Assembly (NCBI RefSeq): GCF_964355755.1
Contig: NC_092679.1
Location: 4,836,001-4,900,000 of the forward strand
Source of the DNA: Antedon mediterranea
Taxonomy: Eukaryota; Echinodermata; Crinoidea; Comatulida; Antedonidae
Direction: 5' to 3'
Length of the DNA: 64,000 bases
A program made the position numbers and the translations under genes. The notes beneath the pieces were generated by a model. The model was not told the origin of the DNA, made no database searches, and saw nothing but the letters and a program-made list of their open reading frames with translations. Shown here piece after piece: positions 23,268-36,475 of this stretch (positions are counted from its first letter, which is position 1; each line of letters opens with the position of its first letter).

Positions 23268-26200
23268 ATGTTGAGATTTGTTTTTTATTTCGTCGGCCTA
23301 TATTATGCCATTGGTAAGTGTATTAATAATAATTTCTAGTTTTCAGGATTCATAACATTTAAAACTAACATAAAAGTTTAACATTAAACAATTCTCTCAC
23401 ATAGGCTACGACCACAAATATACATAAGAAGCTACTTTGGTAATTTTTAATGTCTTTCTTTTTTTTCCAAAGGCAATGAATGTAAGCCCGGACAATATCA
23501 ATGTCGGATGGGAAACTGCATAGACAAAGGTCGTATATGTGCTACTGACGAGACTTGTAATTCTGAAATTAACTGTTGTGAGTGTTGGGATAAGTATACG
23601 AATTTAGAACGAAGGTATAAGTTTAAGGTTTAGAACATTGCCACTTACTGCATGATTATGACAATTGTGTTGATCACAAATGAATGAAATATCCACACTT
23701 TCAGAAAGTGTTTTTACTTTTTTAGGAATCGCGCCATGTTGTACCACAAAATATTATTTTAAACAATCTTCACACTTGCTTTTAGTAATCCTATTATACA
23801 AATTGTTTGCTCTGATTTGCGCAGAATCGTGGAGAAGCCGCAGTCGCTGTTAGATAATCATGACTATAATATTATATTGCATAACAATTTTTGTTACAGG
23901 GCAGCATGTTTGTAATGATGAACAATTCCAATGTTTAAGTGGTGGATGTACACCCAAGGCCTACGTATGCGATGGATATGAAAGTTGTAACGATGGATCG
24001 GATGAATTCATGTGCAGTAGGTGTAGTTATTTTGTCTAAGAAGGAGGGTTGTCGATGTTTGTAATTAACCAGGGCCGTATACTAGGCCTAAGCTTGGATG
24101 ATCAATCTCTTGTGATTGGTCAAATTACTCATGTCATTGCGTTGCGTTCTAATTTTAAGCTTGTGCCATGTGGAAAACAATAATTGATTGATTATGTAAT
24201 GATAAGATAAGGTAAATTAACGGCTTAATGAGTCCGCTCTTTTAAAAACTGGTAAGTGTGAGTTGCTACGATCTTTCTCCTTTTTTTAATGTGTACGATA
24301 CTTAACGTATTTAGATATTCATTCGTTTAGATACTGACAATCGTTATTCTTAGGGGAAAATAACTTAACTTATAAAACTAACTTATACAATTATTCAATT
24401 CCTTCGGTTTTATAGATGTTCATGAATGTAATGCATATCAATTTCGATGTGATTCTATATGTATTCCAGTATACATTGTGTGTAATGGCTTTCCTGATTG
24501 TTGGGATTTTTCAGATGAGGAGAATTGCCGTAAGTTCATTTCCAATTAATTGTGGCATCCCTCAAATAACGGCCTATGGTAATAAAGCTTTGTTTCCTTG
24601 CCCTTTGTCTTAATGTCAATGTATCGATATTGTAAAATCGTATAAAAATAGACATTTTAGGAGATGTTTTATTTATACTCTAGTATAAGACAAGTGATCT
24701 CGAGTTCAGGAGGCTCATCCATCCGACGTAGAATAGTGGATGTTCTTATGTCAAATACGACAGAACATCAGACCAATTAGTATTGGAATTATTACTTTCA
24801 AATCGATTTTTATATGACATTCCGAATAAAATATTTTCTTCCCAATGTTTGTAGTCCAACCAACAAATAAATCGTTTTTATTGGTGAAACAATTTTAAAA
24901 CAGTTTATTTTTTTCTTCAATTTTGCAGCTGATGATGAATGTAACGAGTTCCAATTTCGATGTCTAAGTGGACAATGTGTTGGAGAAGTTTATGTATGTG
25001 ATTTTTTCCATGATTGTAGAGATTCTTCAGATGAGCTGAATTGTTGTAAGTTCATTATATCATTTGAAAATACTTCAGTAAATTTATAAAGAATTTGAAA
25101 TTGGTTTTATGGAGCGGAAGCTGTACAATATGTTGTATAGTGGTCCACCCGTTTGTGCAGTTTACGTCTAGGCCTACTTAATCACGTCAATTACGATGAA
25201 AAATTAAAAAAAATCAGTTATTTGATTAAACCTATTTATATTGGTCGCATTGTAACTCTAAACTAGTCCACATTACTGGCATAAATAACATTATACAAGT
25301 CTTATCTTTGTAGATGTCCATGACTGCAGTGAATCTGAATTTCGATGTCTCAATGGTCAATGTATTAATGCTTTGAATAAATGTGATGACGTCATCAACT
25401 GTAATGACCATTCAGATGAGGAGAATTGTTGTAAGTTGATATTTGGAACACTGTATTAGTTAAAATTACGCTCTCTTAGCAATGTGTCACAAAACCTCGT
25501 GCAAACGTAAGTAAATTATCTCGCCTAAGGATACAAGCAATGCGACAATTGGATTCAAACGTCGAACTCACGACCAACACACTGCGCCCTTAGTCGTGCA
25601 TTATGACATTCAGTAAAACATATTTTGATTTTTTTTTTATTCCGAAAGACAACCTCTACAGCACTAAACTAGCAGTAACGACAGGATCACGTTCAATTGA
25701 CAGTGAGTATTCGAAACAAAAAATAAATGCTACATAATAAATCTATATTATATAAATGTATTTTAATTGTCATTTTCATGACTAAATAAATCGAGTAGTT
25801 TATTAGGCCTCCTGGTTATTTTTCAGTATTATATTCTTTTTACATTTTGACAATTACACAATTATATTAACAGTATTTATTTTTCCTTAAATACCACTAC
25901 ATTTTGGGTATCTAGGACGCAACGCACAAGCATAAGCGCACTTGCGACACGATCAGTTCCACGTCCATTAACAAGAGAATATGTACATAGTACAGTACTG
26001 TTGGTATTTGTCGCAGCCAGACATAAGATCAAAAGACTGTTACAAGTTCCTATCTTGGCAAGTCAAGCTCAGTGTTCTTTTAGATTGCCTTGGGAAAACC
26101 AATCGGCGTTAAAAATCAAGTCATTTCAGAAGTACCGTCGTAACCTTAAAAAAACATACAAATATCATTATTTTTCTTTTGTGTGTAATAGGCAGTCGAT

Positions 26201-29200
26201 GTAGGCCAGACCAGTTCAGTTGTGGACATAGGAACTGTATATCTATAGGTTTGATATGTGATTCGAATATTGATTGTGGAGATGGTAGTGACGAAAGTAA
26301 CTGTGGTAAGTGATTTATCTTCGTTACGCGACTCAACGCAAGGACGTGGCAACGGTTACCGTAATTGACCAATAAGCGATAGTTCCTTCGTGAGAAAGAA
26401 GTAAAACTGGAGCACCACTCGAACAATCATGGCACCATTCCTTCTAGACATTGCAAGGTTAATGTTTGCTAAATGGAATATAAAAATTGTCAAATTATAT
26501 TACTAGCCAAAATACAAGTTTGACCGAGGTTCGACACCATGATGTCCCCCCACCCCCTTTTTTTTTTATGGATAATTGGTTGAGATACCCGTGCCGTTTT
26601 ACCCAAACGAAATTACCTCATGGAATATCCCGGATTGAATATATGTTTTTTATATAATCTTACAGCTCAACATGTTTGTAATGAGCAACAATTGACATGC
26701 GCAGTTGGATGTAAGCACAAGACGTCTGAATGTAATTTTTTTGCAGATTGCCCGGATGGAGCGGATGAGCGTAACTGTAGTAAGTTTAATTTTTGTATTA
26801 TCATATTAAGTATAGTATGAATCCTGAGAGAGATCAATGAGGTTCGGAGAAACAAGGACATGCGATCACATTCGAAAAGGGCAGTAACATGAAAAAGGGG
26901 CAGGAATAAATACGGGACATGAATGAACACGGGCAGGACTGAAAACGGGACCAGAAAATAGGCAGCAACACGGGATAAAAAAATTAACATGGGTTAGACA
27001 GGAATGAAGTGGGATAGGAATGAAGATGAGACATGAATGAACACGGGTCAGGAAACAACATGTGACAAGATTGAACACGGGGAGACCGGCGGCAGCACAC
27101 GGGGCAGGGATAATCACAAGGCAGAATAAACATGGGAAGGAATGAAGATGAGTCAGAAATGAACATGTGACAGGAATGAATATGGGTCAGGAAACAACGT
27201 GAGACAGGAATGAAAACGGGGAGATGGGTGACAGCTCGGGCAGAGATAAGCACGAGGCAGAATAAAAATGGAAAGGAATGAAGATGAATCAGGAATGAAC
27301 ATGGGTCAGGAATAAACACGTGACAGGAATTAACACTGGTCAGTGAACAACATGGGGCAGGAATAAAAACGGGGAGATGGGTGGCAGCTCGGGATAAGCA
27401 CGAAGCAGAATAAACATAGTAAGGAATGAAGATGAGACAGGAATAAAACGGGTCAACAGGAAAGAACTTGTGACAGGAATCGGGCAGAATGATCATGGTA
27501 CAGGAATGAAAACGGGCAGATGGGCAGCAGTACGGGGTAGGAATACACACGAGGCAGAATAAACATGGGACAGGAATGAACATGAGTCAGGAATGAATAC
27601 AGATCAGGAATGAATATGTGGCAAGAATGAACACGAGGCACAATAAACACGAGGCACAATAAACACGTAAACATTTGACAGAAAAAGAACACGAGACAAG
27701 AATGAACACGGGGCAAGAAGATTGGGAAGCAGTAAGTGAAAAAAGGGAGTTTGTTGTCCAATATATTAACTGTTGGCCAGGTATTATCTTATTGAATAAT
27801 ATATCTTTGAACTTTGTTAATCAATAGATTATAATGGATGTAATGAATATCAGTTCGATTGTGGATATTGCATACCTAAGGCACTGGTGTGCATAGCTCA
27901 ATGCAGTCTCGGATTGTTCTGCACCAGTGGTAAGTAGCTTTGATTACAAGCTCTTTTTTCTATTGAAATTTAAGTTGCATAGTTTGTTTACGTTGCATAG
28001 TTTGCTTCTTCTAAAAATAACTGAAAAAAAAATACACCAGTTAAAAAACCTATAGGAGGTCAAGTTAAATCAGATATAACTGTGAAACCCATCGAAGTTA
28101 TATCGGAGGTGTATCGGTATATTGAAGCTGACCAACGCAGAGGCATAAAGCGTGGTTCCCACTACAACGCAACGCAGCGATGTATCGACGCAAGGTGGTG
28201 TATTGCAAGTAATAATAATAATAATAATAACACTAACAATAATAATAATAATATTTATCTCCACAAATAATAAAGAAAAATACAGAGTAGCATAATACTG
28301 TAAATATACAACTGATAATGAACATAAATAGTATAATGCAAGAAAAGAAGTTGGTAAGTGGAAAAGGGACGCCGACCAAGAAAGAACCGACTAAGCAACA
28401 GTTTTGCAATCATCGCGCTACAGCATGGTCCACACTAGATTTCACGCAGGCGGGGGTAAACACAATTAATTAAAAGTGCATTGTCTTATGTTGCGTGGGC
28501 TGCGTTACGTTGCGTCGCTAGTGGGAACAACGCTTTAGAGAGAGACCTACAGTACAATAAAATATAGAAAACATTACATTTTTTAGGTAACTATGAGTGT
28601 AATGAATTCCAATATCGATGTACAAGTGGACAATGTATTGTTGAAAACTCAGTATGCAATAACATTAATGATTGTGAAGACAATTCAGATGAAGAAAACT
28701 GTCGTAAGCAAAAACATAGACATCATTTAATAAAGTTTCTGCTCAAATAATATCAAACCACATAATATTTTCGGAGGAGTTAGGAAAGAAGGATTACTAT
28801 ACATGATCTGAACCATAGCCATAAACCATCAGGCGTTGGTTTCAATCTAACTACTTTTTTACCGGACACAGTTATTGACACAACAAAAACACATTCTTAT
28901 TTGTGTTGTTGTATAGTACCTGTAGTAGTAATAATTCTATTATAACTCAGCTACCTTTAAATGATAAAAAAGATACAAAAATAGGACTGGACAAACTTAT
29001 TGACACAACAAAATAAGAACCCATTCTTATTTGTGTTGTCCACAAATATGTTATAACCCACGGCAACCATCTTTAAAATGATTTAAAAAAGATACAATAA
29101 CACATTGTAACATTAATGTAATTTGTTTTAGACATTTGTAAAGGTTCTAAAGAAAGAATTTACAGTAAGTTCCAAGAATTACAATCTTGCTAAATTATGG

Positions 29201-32200
29201 TTAATTGTAGATATGCTAGTAGTTAAAGATATCGCATCACCGTCGAATTCTCTTCTTGGTGTCACCGCCGGCAGCACAACAAACTCGAATGAACTTTCTA
29301 CCCAACAAATAACTTTCATCTCAACTTTTGAAGAAGGAACTGTTATAGACAATCACGAACTCAATACTGACATAAAAGTAACCACAATAACAAGAAGTGA
29401 CTTGACTGAAAACGCCGATGACGTTATGACCATACAAGAGACAATTCTCTCAACTGACGGTAAGTTCTTTTTCAGAAGTCCTACCCTGTCTTGTCGATGA
29501 TGACATATTCTGATATAATTCATCAAGATCTGGCGCCATTATTATAACATAGTAAATCAACACGAACCTATAGGTTATCACAAATCCTACAGCAATAGCA
29601 ATTCAAATTATTAGTTTTCTTTCTGTACTGTATAATTTCACATTATATTTCAGTCAATTTTGAAGCTGAATCACCAAATTTTCTTCTATTGCCTGTAGTA
29701 GTAATGATTATCTTATAACCAAACTACCTTTAAATGATAAAAAAAGATACAAAAATATGACTGAATAAAATTATTGACATAACAAAATAAGAACCCATTC
29801 TTATTTGTGGTGTTGTAGTAAACAGTCCACGAATAATCTTTAATGATTTAAAAAAATACAATAACACATTGCAACATTTATGTAATTTGTTTAGACATTT
29901 GTAAAGGTTCTAAAGAAAGAATTTACAGTAAGTTCCAAGAATTACAATCTTCCTAAATTTCGGTAACAAACTCTACGTTGATTGTAGATATGCTAGAAGT
30001 TGAAGATACCGCATCACCATCGAATTCACTTCTTGGTGTCACCGGCAGCACATCAAACTCGAATAAACTTTCTACCCAACAAATAATTTCCATCTCAAAT
30101 GTTGAAGAAAGAAGAACTGTTAAAGACAACCACGAACTCAATACTGACCTAACCGTAACCACAGTAACAAGAAGTGACTCGACTGAAAACGCCGATGACG
30201 TTACGACCATACAAGAGACAATTCTCTCAACTGACGGTAAGTTCTTTTTCTGTAGTCCTACTCTGTCTTGTCGATGATGACATATTCTGATATAATTCAT
30301 CAAGATCTGGCGCCATTATTATAACATAGTAAATCAACACGAACCTATAGGTTATCACAAATCCTACAGCAATAGCAATTCAAATTATTAGTTTACTTTC
30401 TGTACTGTATAATTTCACATTATATTTCAGTCAATTTTGAAGCTGAATCACCAATTTTTTCTTCTATTGCCTGTAGTAGTAATAATTATCTTATAACCCA
30501 ACCACCTTTAAATGATAAAAAAAGATACGAAAATATGACTGAACAAAATTATTGACATAACAAAATAAGAACCCATTCTTATTTGTGGTGTTGTAGTAAA
30601 TAGTCCACAAATAATGTTATAACCCATGGCAACCATCTTTAAAATGATTTTAAAAAGATACAATAACACATTGCAACATTTATGTAATTTATTTAGACAT
30701 TTGTAAAGGTTCTAAAGAAAGAATTTACAGTAAGTTCCAAGAATTACAATCTTCCTAAATTTCGGTAACAAACTCTACGTTGATTGTAGATATGCTAGAA
30801 GTTGAAGATACCGCATCACCATCGAATTCACTTCTTGGTGTCACCGGCAGCACATCAAACTCGAATAAACTTTCTACCCAACAAATAATTTCCATCTCAA
30901 ATGTTGAAGAAAGAAGAACTGTTAAAGACAACCACGAACTCAATACTGACCTAACCGTAACCACAGTAACAAGAAGTGACTCGACTGAAAACGCCGATGA
31001 CGTTACGACCATACAAGAGACAATTCTCTCAACTGACGGTAAGTTCTTTTTCTGTAGTCCTACTCTGTCTTGTCGATGATGACATATTCTGATATAATTC
31101 ATCAAGATCTGGCGCCATTATTATAACATAGTAAATCAACACGAACCTATAGGTTATCACAAATCCTACAGCAATAGCAATTCAAATTATTAGTTTACTT
31201 TCTGTACTGTATAATTTCACATTATATTTCAGTCAATTTTGAAGCTGAATTACCAAATTTTTCTATTATTGTTGTTTCTGAAACAACAATTGTCAAAGTT
31301 TCTACTATGGCTAAAGAGAGTGTCACAGGTCAGTAATGAAAAACTAGAAGTAAAAATAAGTACGTACTTAAATTTAACATAATTGTAATATAGGCTGTAC
31401 TTTCAGTTTTCTTAATTTTCATCTACGTATTAATCAACTGCTCGTTAGACTATGATAATTGAATTGATATAGGTAGATTCACTCCAGTGTCTAGTGTACT
31501 CCATATAACCCAACTTTGTGAACCCATAGAGCTCCGAAGAACGTTTTCGAAAATAAAGGCCTAACTAATCAATTTTTTAGATGGACCATACAAACTTATT
31601 GCAAGATTGACTGAAGCAGAACAAAAAACTAAACAAAAAACTGTGTAAGTTTAATGGTAAATGATTGAACGTTAAAGGTATTTATATTTGTTCAGACTTA
31701 ACCGGAAACTGAGGAAATTCGAATTGAGCCTTTCACGGACCCACGGCAGTCAGCCCCCTACTCTTTGCGAATACCAAGTTCTTTAACATACACTATGTAC
31801 ACGGAAACAACGACTTTCCGTCCCATCCGAAGGGCGCGTAAATGAGAGAAAATTATCTTGGTGGATACAGTTATGATGGTACAAATATGCTCGGGCACCC
31901 ATACCTATCACATGCGTCCGATAGTATCATTACACAATTACTCTAGATCTCCGGTACATACATCACCCGCCGCGAGGCGGTCTCCCATCTTCCAGAATGC
32001 AACCCTTGACCTGACGAGAGAACCGGTTCTTCAACGCGGTATTATTGAATTATTATTATATACATTATAATAAAAGACAACCCGTTTTGTTCTTTTACTA
32101 TCACTACCTAGATCTTCAAGTACTGTCGATATTTTCATAATGTGAACTTACTTAAAAATATTTCTATTATTCTATTATATATAAAATTCTATTTTCAGAG

Positions 32201-35200
32201 AAGGAGAATTTCTCCCAAGCGCCTCTGACATTGTGGAAGTTATCGTTTACAACAAAAATAACAAGTCTATCAGTACGGAATGCGAGATAGTGTTCAATAA
32301 TATTACGTTGAAGAATTTAGCTACAGAAAACGAAACGGATATTTTACATTTACCAGTTTGCCATTTTACACATGGAAGACCAAATTCGTATGTAAACTTA
32401 TTTTTGTTTATTTTATTATAATACGTCATAGTAGGGCAAAACATCTGTTTAGATTAGTACTATATTTCTTTTAAGGTAAAGGTGACGATTATTATTAATT
32501 TTAGGACATGGTCAACAGAGGGATGTTTAACGGTGTACCATTACGATTATGTCATCAGTGGTGTGACGTGTATATGCAATCATCTGACGTCATTTGTGGT
32601 TCTCTTGAAACCAAACTATGTGAGATTAAAACTTTACTCAGTCAAATATTTGTTTATGTTGCTATACCAATGTAATATTATAACGAATCACAAAAAAACC
32701 CCAGAAAAATACATTAAAACACAATTAGTAATAATAGAAAAAGACAAAATAAATACAGTACTACGGTTTCTTGCACAAATAATAAAAAGCGAAAACAGAA
32801 TGTTAATTTGTATATAATTTATATAAATATTTGTTGGTGGATTCAAACATGTACTACAAATGGAGAGAGGCATTATATACCAATAGATAAAAGATTTGGT
32901 TCTCTCTCCTTCATCTTTTTTTTGTAATGTATTAACTATATGGAAAATTGTCTGAAATAAAAGCTGAATTGAATTGAATTGTTAATGATAAATCTTATGT
33001 CTTTTGTAAAACCTGGTGAAACAAATAGAATCGTTAGTATATAGTGATATGAATGGTGTAGTATTTTATAATAACAATTAGTAAATTAAACATATGCAAA
33101 TAGCCATATTTTGTTAAAATTAACAGATGATGTCACTGAGAAAATATTAATAAGCTATTATTCTTTTAGTGGCCTTACTTGACAAAAAACGTCTTTTTTT
33201 GCAAAGGTTAGAATACAAATACACTTCATTAGTGCCCTAATCATTTTGTTTTGGTTATTTAGAAAAATTCACAAAATGAGAAGAGAGCAATATCTATGCT
33301 TACAAACATCACAATTGGAATGTCCAGTGTTTTTCTCATAATAACGCTTATTACGATAATCAGCATAAGGTAAGCTAATTGGTAATTGCGTCGCTGTTGT
33401 TGAAAGTAAAGCGCGGCATTTTTATCCATAGGCCTATAAACCAACAAAAGGTTTATACTAGGTCCCACTTTTCATAAAATTATTTTGAATTCTGTGTCTG
33501 TTTATCGTGTTAATATTAATTCTGAATTCAGTCACTACTTCGATTCGATTCCTATAATCAACTTCAACTTAATTTGAATTGTGAACGAGTTTGTTTCCCT
33601 TTGCCTGTGTTCGTCGAATAAACAAACTACACACGACAGAGTTAATTCAAATGCATAATGTCATTTAATATTTTAATATTGGTCGTTTTAGTTTGTTTAA
33701 TACACATACTTTGTTATATGTTTTTATTTCAGAGAACTGAGAAATTCCGACAGATATAGGTTGTTACGTCATCTGGTAATTGCTTTACTTTTGGTGCATT
33801 TTTTCTTTCCTTTCTTAAATCTAAAAGTAAGTTCTGCTTTTTTTCTTATTTAAGTCGTTTTGAAATGTTTATAGAAACTCTATGCTGATTCATTTATGAT
33901 GTTACATTTTTTTATCATTAGAGATTATCATTAACACGATACTCTATAACAAATTTATTTACAGTCTAAAAACTAGTGCACATGCAATGCACAGACAAAT
34001 AGTGACATTTTGTTTCCTAATAGATTCGTAATCAAGTTGCGTGTACTTTCCTTGCTGGATGTCTTCACTACAGCTTGATGGTAGCGTTCTTTTGGATGTT
34101 GATTATGTCAACAGATATATACATAAAGATTAAACACTCATTTATGGATCATGAAAAACGATTTGTTTACTGTCGTTACATCGCTTGGATTGCACCCGGT
34201 ATTGTTGTTCTCATAACTGCGTGCGCAACAAGAGAAAACTACGCATCTGATGGGTAAATCCTTTTTACACAATTGATCTGAGCGTACACGCGTACCGCGA
34301 GTGAACGCGCGCGTACAAAAAATGTACAATTATCAGCATTTTGACGCACGTTTAATTCACCGACCACCATAACCCATCAGCAACAATAATGAAGGAGAAT
34401 CATTCATTACCTCCGCCAAGGAGGTTATGTTTTCACCCCTGTATGTTTGTGTGTGTGTTTGTGTGTTTGTGTGTTTGTGTGTGTGTCTGTGAACAGCCTG
34501 GAGGCCACAGTTTTTATCCGATTCTAACCAAATTTGGACACAATGATCTATGGCCAAAAAGCTCAGACGAGTTCGAATTTGAGGGGGAAAGGTCATAGGT
34601 CAAGGTCACAACTAACAAAAAACTATTTTACTGCCTAGAGACCACAGTTTTGATCCGATTCTCACCAAACTTAGCCACAATGATCAATGACACATCATAT
34701 AATTGTGGTTAAATTTTGAAGGGTCAGGGTCAAAGATCAAGGTCCACAAAAAAAAAAAAAAATAAATAAAAAAAAAAACCCTCAGTGTGACTTGAACCAG
34801 CGATCTCAACTGTGAGAGGCTGGACACATAACCATTACACCACACTGTCATCCACAACTTTGCAGTGTGCAGTTAACATATTTACACTTAGAACTAATAA
34901 AAAAAAATGTAAAAAAAATATATTCAGGGGGAATTTTATGTAGGGGAATTTTACAGTAGGCGGAGGTTTGTACTCTCGGAGTACCCTCTAGTTTTTAATG
35001 TTTCAATTTTTGTAATACAATATTTTCAGACTTTTGTCTGCTTTTTCTAAATTTGTAATACATAAATAAATTAGACCGACAACAATTGACCGGAACCTGG
35101 AATGTTCGAATTGTATGACAAGTTTGTTCCATAAACATGAATCGCATTTGTTTAGTTGTAAAACAATTGCATATTCGATGCTTAATGTAATTTATGAGTT

Positions 35201-36475
35201 TCTAATTGAATGCAACAGTATTTTTTAATTAAATAAACTTTCTATATATTTTTAAAAACTCATTAGATGTTGGTTGGACACTGACTCGGGTGCAATATGG
35301 ACTTTTATTTCTTGTGTCTGTATTACTATCATGGTAAATATTGTTCAATGTATATTACTCAGTATCGGTGATATGAGAGGTGAAGAATTTGGAAATTACA
35401 TATTCACCATAACATACGCTATCAATGTGCTGTTTTACATTTTATTTTGTAGATCGTTCTTGTTCAGATGACTGTTGTTGGGGTTTTAATTTACAAGAAG
35501 TCCAAGCTACCAAATCAGAGTAAAAATGACATTGACACTCTTAAACGGCTGAGGTAATTTTAAAATACACTCAAAAGATATTCAATTGAGCTACGATATT
35601 TTCCTTTTGATTTTACTTTTTGGGACTTTGCCACTTTCAAAACTCAAAAGAAATGTATTACCATTTTAAAGACACATCGTTCTTTTCCAGTTTGTTTTAT
35701 TCTCATAAAATATTTGTAAATTAAAAAGATGTTCTTTTTTATTGTTGTTTTGAAAGAAATAAATGTTAAATTGAATTGAATTGAATATATGTAGCCTACG
35801 CACTTTTGTTGGCGCAGCTTAAATAGAATACCGTTTTATTATAAGAATAACTACATGTCGAGCAGCATTGATTTGACAATTAAATATAATACCGGTAGCC
35901 TACGTACTTTTGTTGACGCAGTTTAAGTAGAATACTGTTTTATTATGAGCAGCATTGATTTGACATTTTCTTAATGTACACCTATTTTAAATTAAACAGA
36001 ACCATGATAGGAGGTTTGCTGACCGTTACTCCAGTCGTTGGAATTCCTTGGATGTTTGGTATAATTATAATTTTTGATGATTCTGAGACAATGCAATACA
36101 TATTCGTTATTTTGAATAGCACGCAGGGATTCTTTATTTGGCTGACACAGTGCTTTTTTAGCAATGAGGTAATTAACCTGCGCGTACAAACCATGATAAT
36201 CAGTATTACTAGTTTCACATATGGCGTTCCATACGTATAACAAATGAGCCCAGAACGCTTTATTTTTTTTCCTATCCAATTAAGGCAGAAATCATGAATA
36301 CTTAATTACCTTTTGTTTTGTGAAACAATTAACACGATTGTCACATGTGTACTATAAGCAAATGTGTTTTATTTCACTTATATTTCAGGTAAGACGTGCA
36401 GTGAAGAAGAGTTTGAACAACAAAATAGGACCTATCTTTGATAACACCAGTTCTAATACTATTAACACACGTTAG
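23268..36475 (+). CDS. Adhesion GPCR with nine LDLa modules, copy 2 (complete, 27 exons)
   Basis: Exons: 23268-23313, 23473-23577, 23900-24016, 24416-24529, 24929-25045, 25314-25430, 26192-26305, 26666-26779, 27828-27929, 28587-28703, 29132-29164, 29211-29459, 29895-29927, 29988-30236, 30697-30729, 30790-31038, 31233-31328, 31581-31644, 32199-32387, 32505-32619, 33263-33369, 33733-33826, 34024-34253, 35267-35333, 35453-35553, 36000-36168, 36389-36475. Joined length 3228 nt, 1075 aa, every phase consistent and no internal stop. Architecture is as in copy 1: signal peptide, nine LDLa, stalk, GPS with [13 protein letters not shown] (cleavage predicted between L780 and T781), seven helices. Differences: the stalk exon pair is present three times (adding 188 aa), LDLa1 is one residue longer, and the tail ends NTINTR at a stop abutting a SINE, losing the STDI end of copy 1. 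Paralogous membrane receptor; ligand unknown. Whether all three stalk pairs are used needs transcript data. Confidence 0.92.
24545..24850. mobile_element. Copy-2-specific intronic insertion, about 300 bp
   Basis: In copy 1 the intron runs CATTTCCAATTTGTAGTCC. In copy 2 about 300 bp separate CATTTCCAATT from TTTGTAGTCC. No family is recognised and there is no ORF. Confidence 0.55.
26840..27735. repeat. Purine-rich minisatellite in the LDLa7-LDLa8 intron (copy 2)
   Basis: Homologous to the copy-1 array at 6,722-7,460 and based on the same GACAGGAATGAACACGGG-type unit, but longer and differently arranged, so it has turned over since duplication. The long minus-strand open frames are repeat artefacts. 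Confidence 0.85.
28146..28538. mobile_element. MITE remnant in copy 2 with a microsatellite inside
   Basis: The ends ATAAAGCGTGGTTCCCACTA and AGTGGGAACAACGCTTTA match the outer MITE of copy 1 (7,866-8,511). The interior instead holds an (AAT)n tract at about 28,209-28,255 and about 200 bp of unassigned DNA. Confidence 0.65.
28919..31268 (+). repeat. Triplicated stalk-exon unit, about 0.8 kb each
   Basis: Each unit holds intron, the 33-nt exon, the 249-nt Ser/Thr exon, intron and the start of the 96-nt exon. Units begin near 28,919, 29,689 and 30,468. Units 2 and 3 are offset by exactly 802 bp, and the exons have identical translations. The first two units end in a truncated 96-nt exon (29,654 and 30,431) that runs straight into upstream intron sequence (CCTGTAGTAGTAAT), so the duplication breakpoint lies inside that exon. 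The full 96-nt exon survives only at 31,233-31,328. All retained exons are phase 1-1, so the frame is kept. Confidence 0.9.
29654..29690 (+). pseudogene. Truncated stalk exon fragments (also 30,431-30,469)
   Basis: An acceptor (TTTCAG) and the first 37 or so bases of the 96-nt exon are present, reading NFEAESPNF. The exon then breaks off into intron-derived sequence with no good donor and an in-frame stop shortly after. These are presumably skipped, or if used would terminate the receptor in its stalk. Confidence 0.7.
31690..32050. mobile_element. Decayed SINE-like insertion (intron, copy 2)
   Basis: Paralogue of 10,098-10,480, with CCCCCTACTCTTTGCGAATA and CACGGAAACAACGACTTTCCGTCC. It is older than the duplication. 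Confidence 0.45.
32688..33006 (+). mobile_element. Retrotransposon 3'-end insertion with (GAATT)n tail
   Basis: Present only in copy 2, between AATATTATAACGAA and AAAACCTGGTGAAAC, which are adjacent in copy 1. It ends with AATAAAAGCTGAATTGAATTGAATTG, the same kind of tail as the retrotransposon 3' end at 40,880-40,906, so it is probably a 5'-truncated non-LTR element. Confidence 0.6.
34408..34993. mobile_element. Copy-2-specific insertion with CCTCCGCC ends
   Basis: Copy 1 reads GAATCATTCATTTTTAATG. Copy 2 inserts about 585 bp between the two halves, beginning ACCTCCGCCAAGGAGG and ending near GGCGGAGGTTTG and ACCCTCTAG. It contains a (GT)n tract and repeated blocks with GACCACAGTTTTxATCCGATTCT, plus a minus-strand tRNA-like segment (about 34,783-34,855: TGGTGTAATGGTTATGTG, then GGTTCAAGTCACAC). 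Probable non-autonomous element with a tRNA-derived part. Confidence 0.7.

Larger units (their letters stand above)
23473..28703 (+). other. LDLa module block of copy 2 (nine cassette exons)
   Basis: Same order and phase (all 1-1) as copy 1. Module 2 changes EHCDDGSDE to ESCNDGSDE. Module 8 again lacks the acidic calcium motif (CSLGLFC), so that loss predates the duplication. Each intron keeps a good donor and acceptor. Confidence 0.9.

Noticed and set aside
28082-28270. Frames over the (AAT)n microsatellite
   Set aside because: Poly-Asn and poly-Ile readings come from the microsatellite.
34357-34598. Overlapping frames with HTHKHTNTQ and VCVFVCLCV runs
   Set aside because: Produced by the (GT)n tract of the copy-2-specific insertion.
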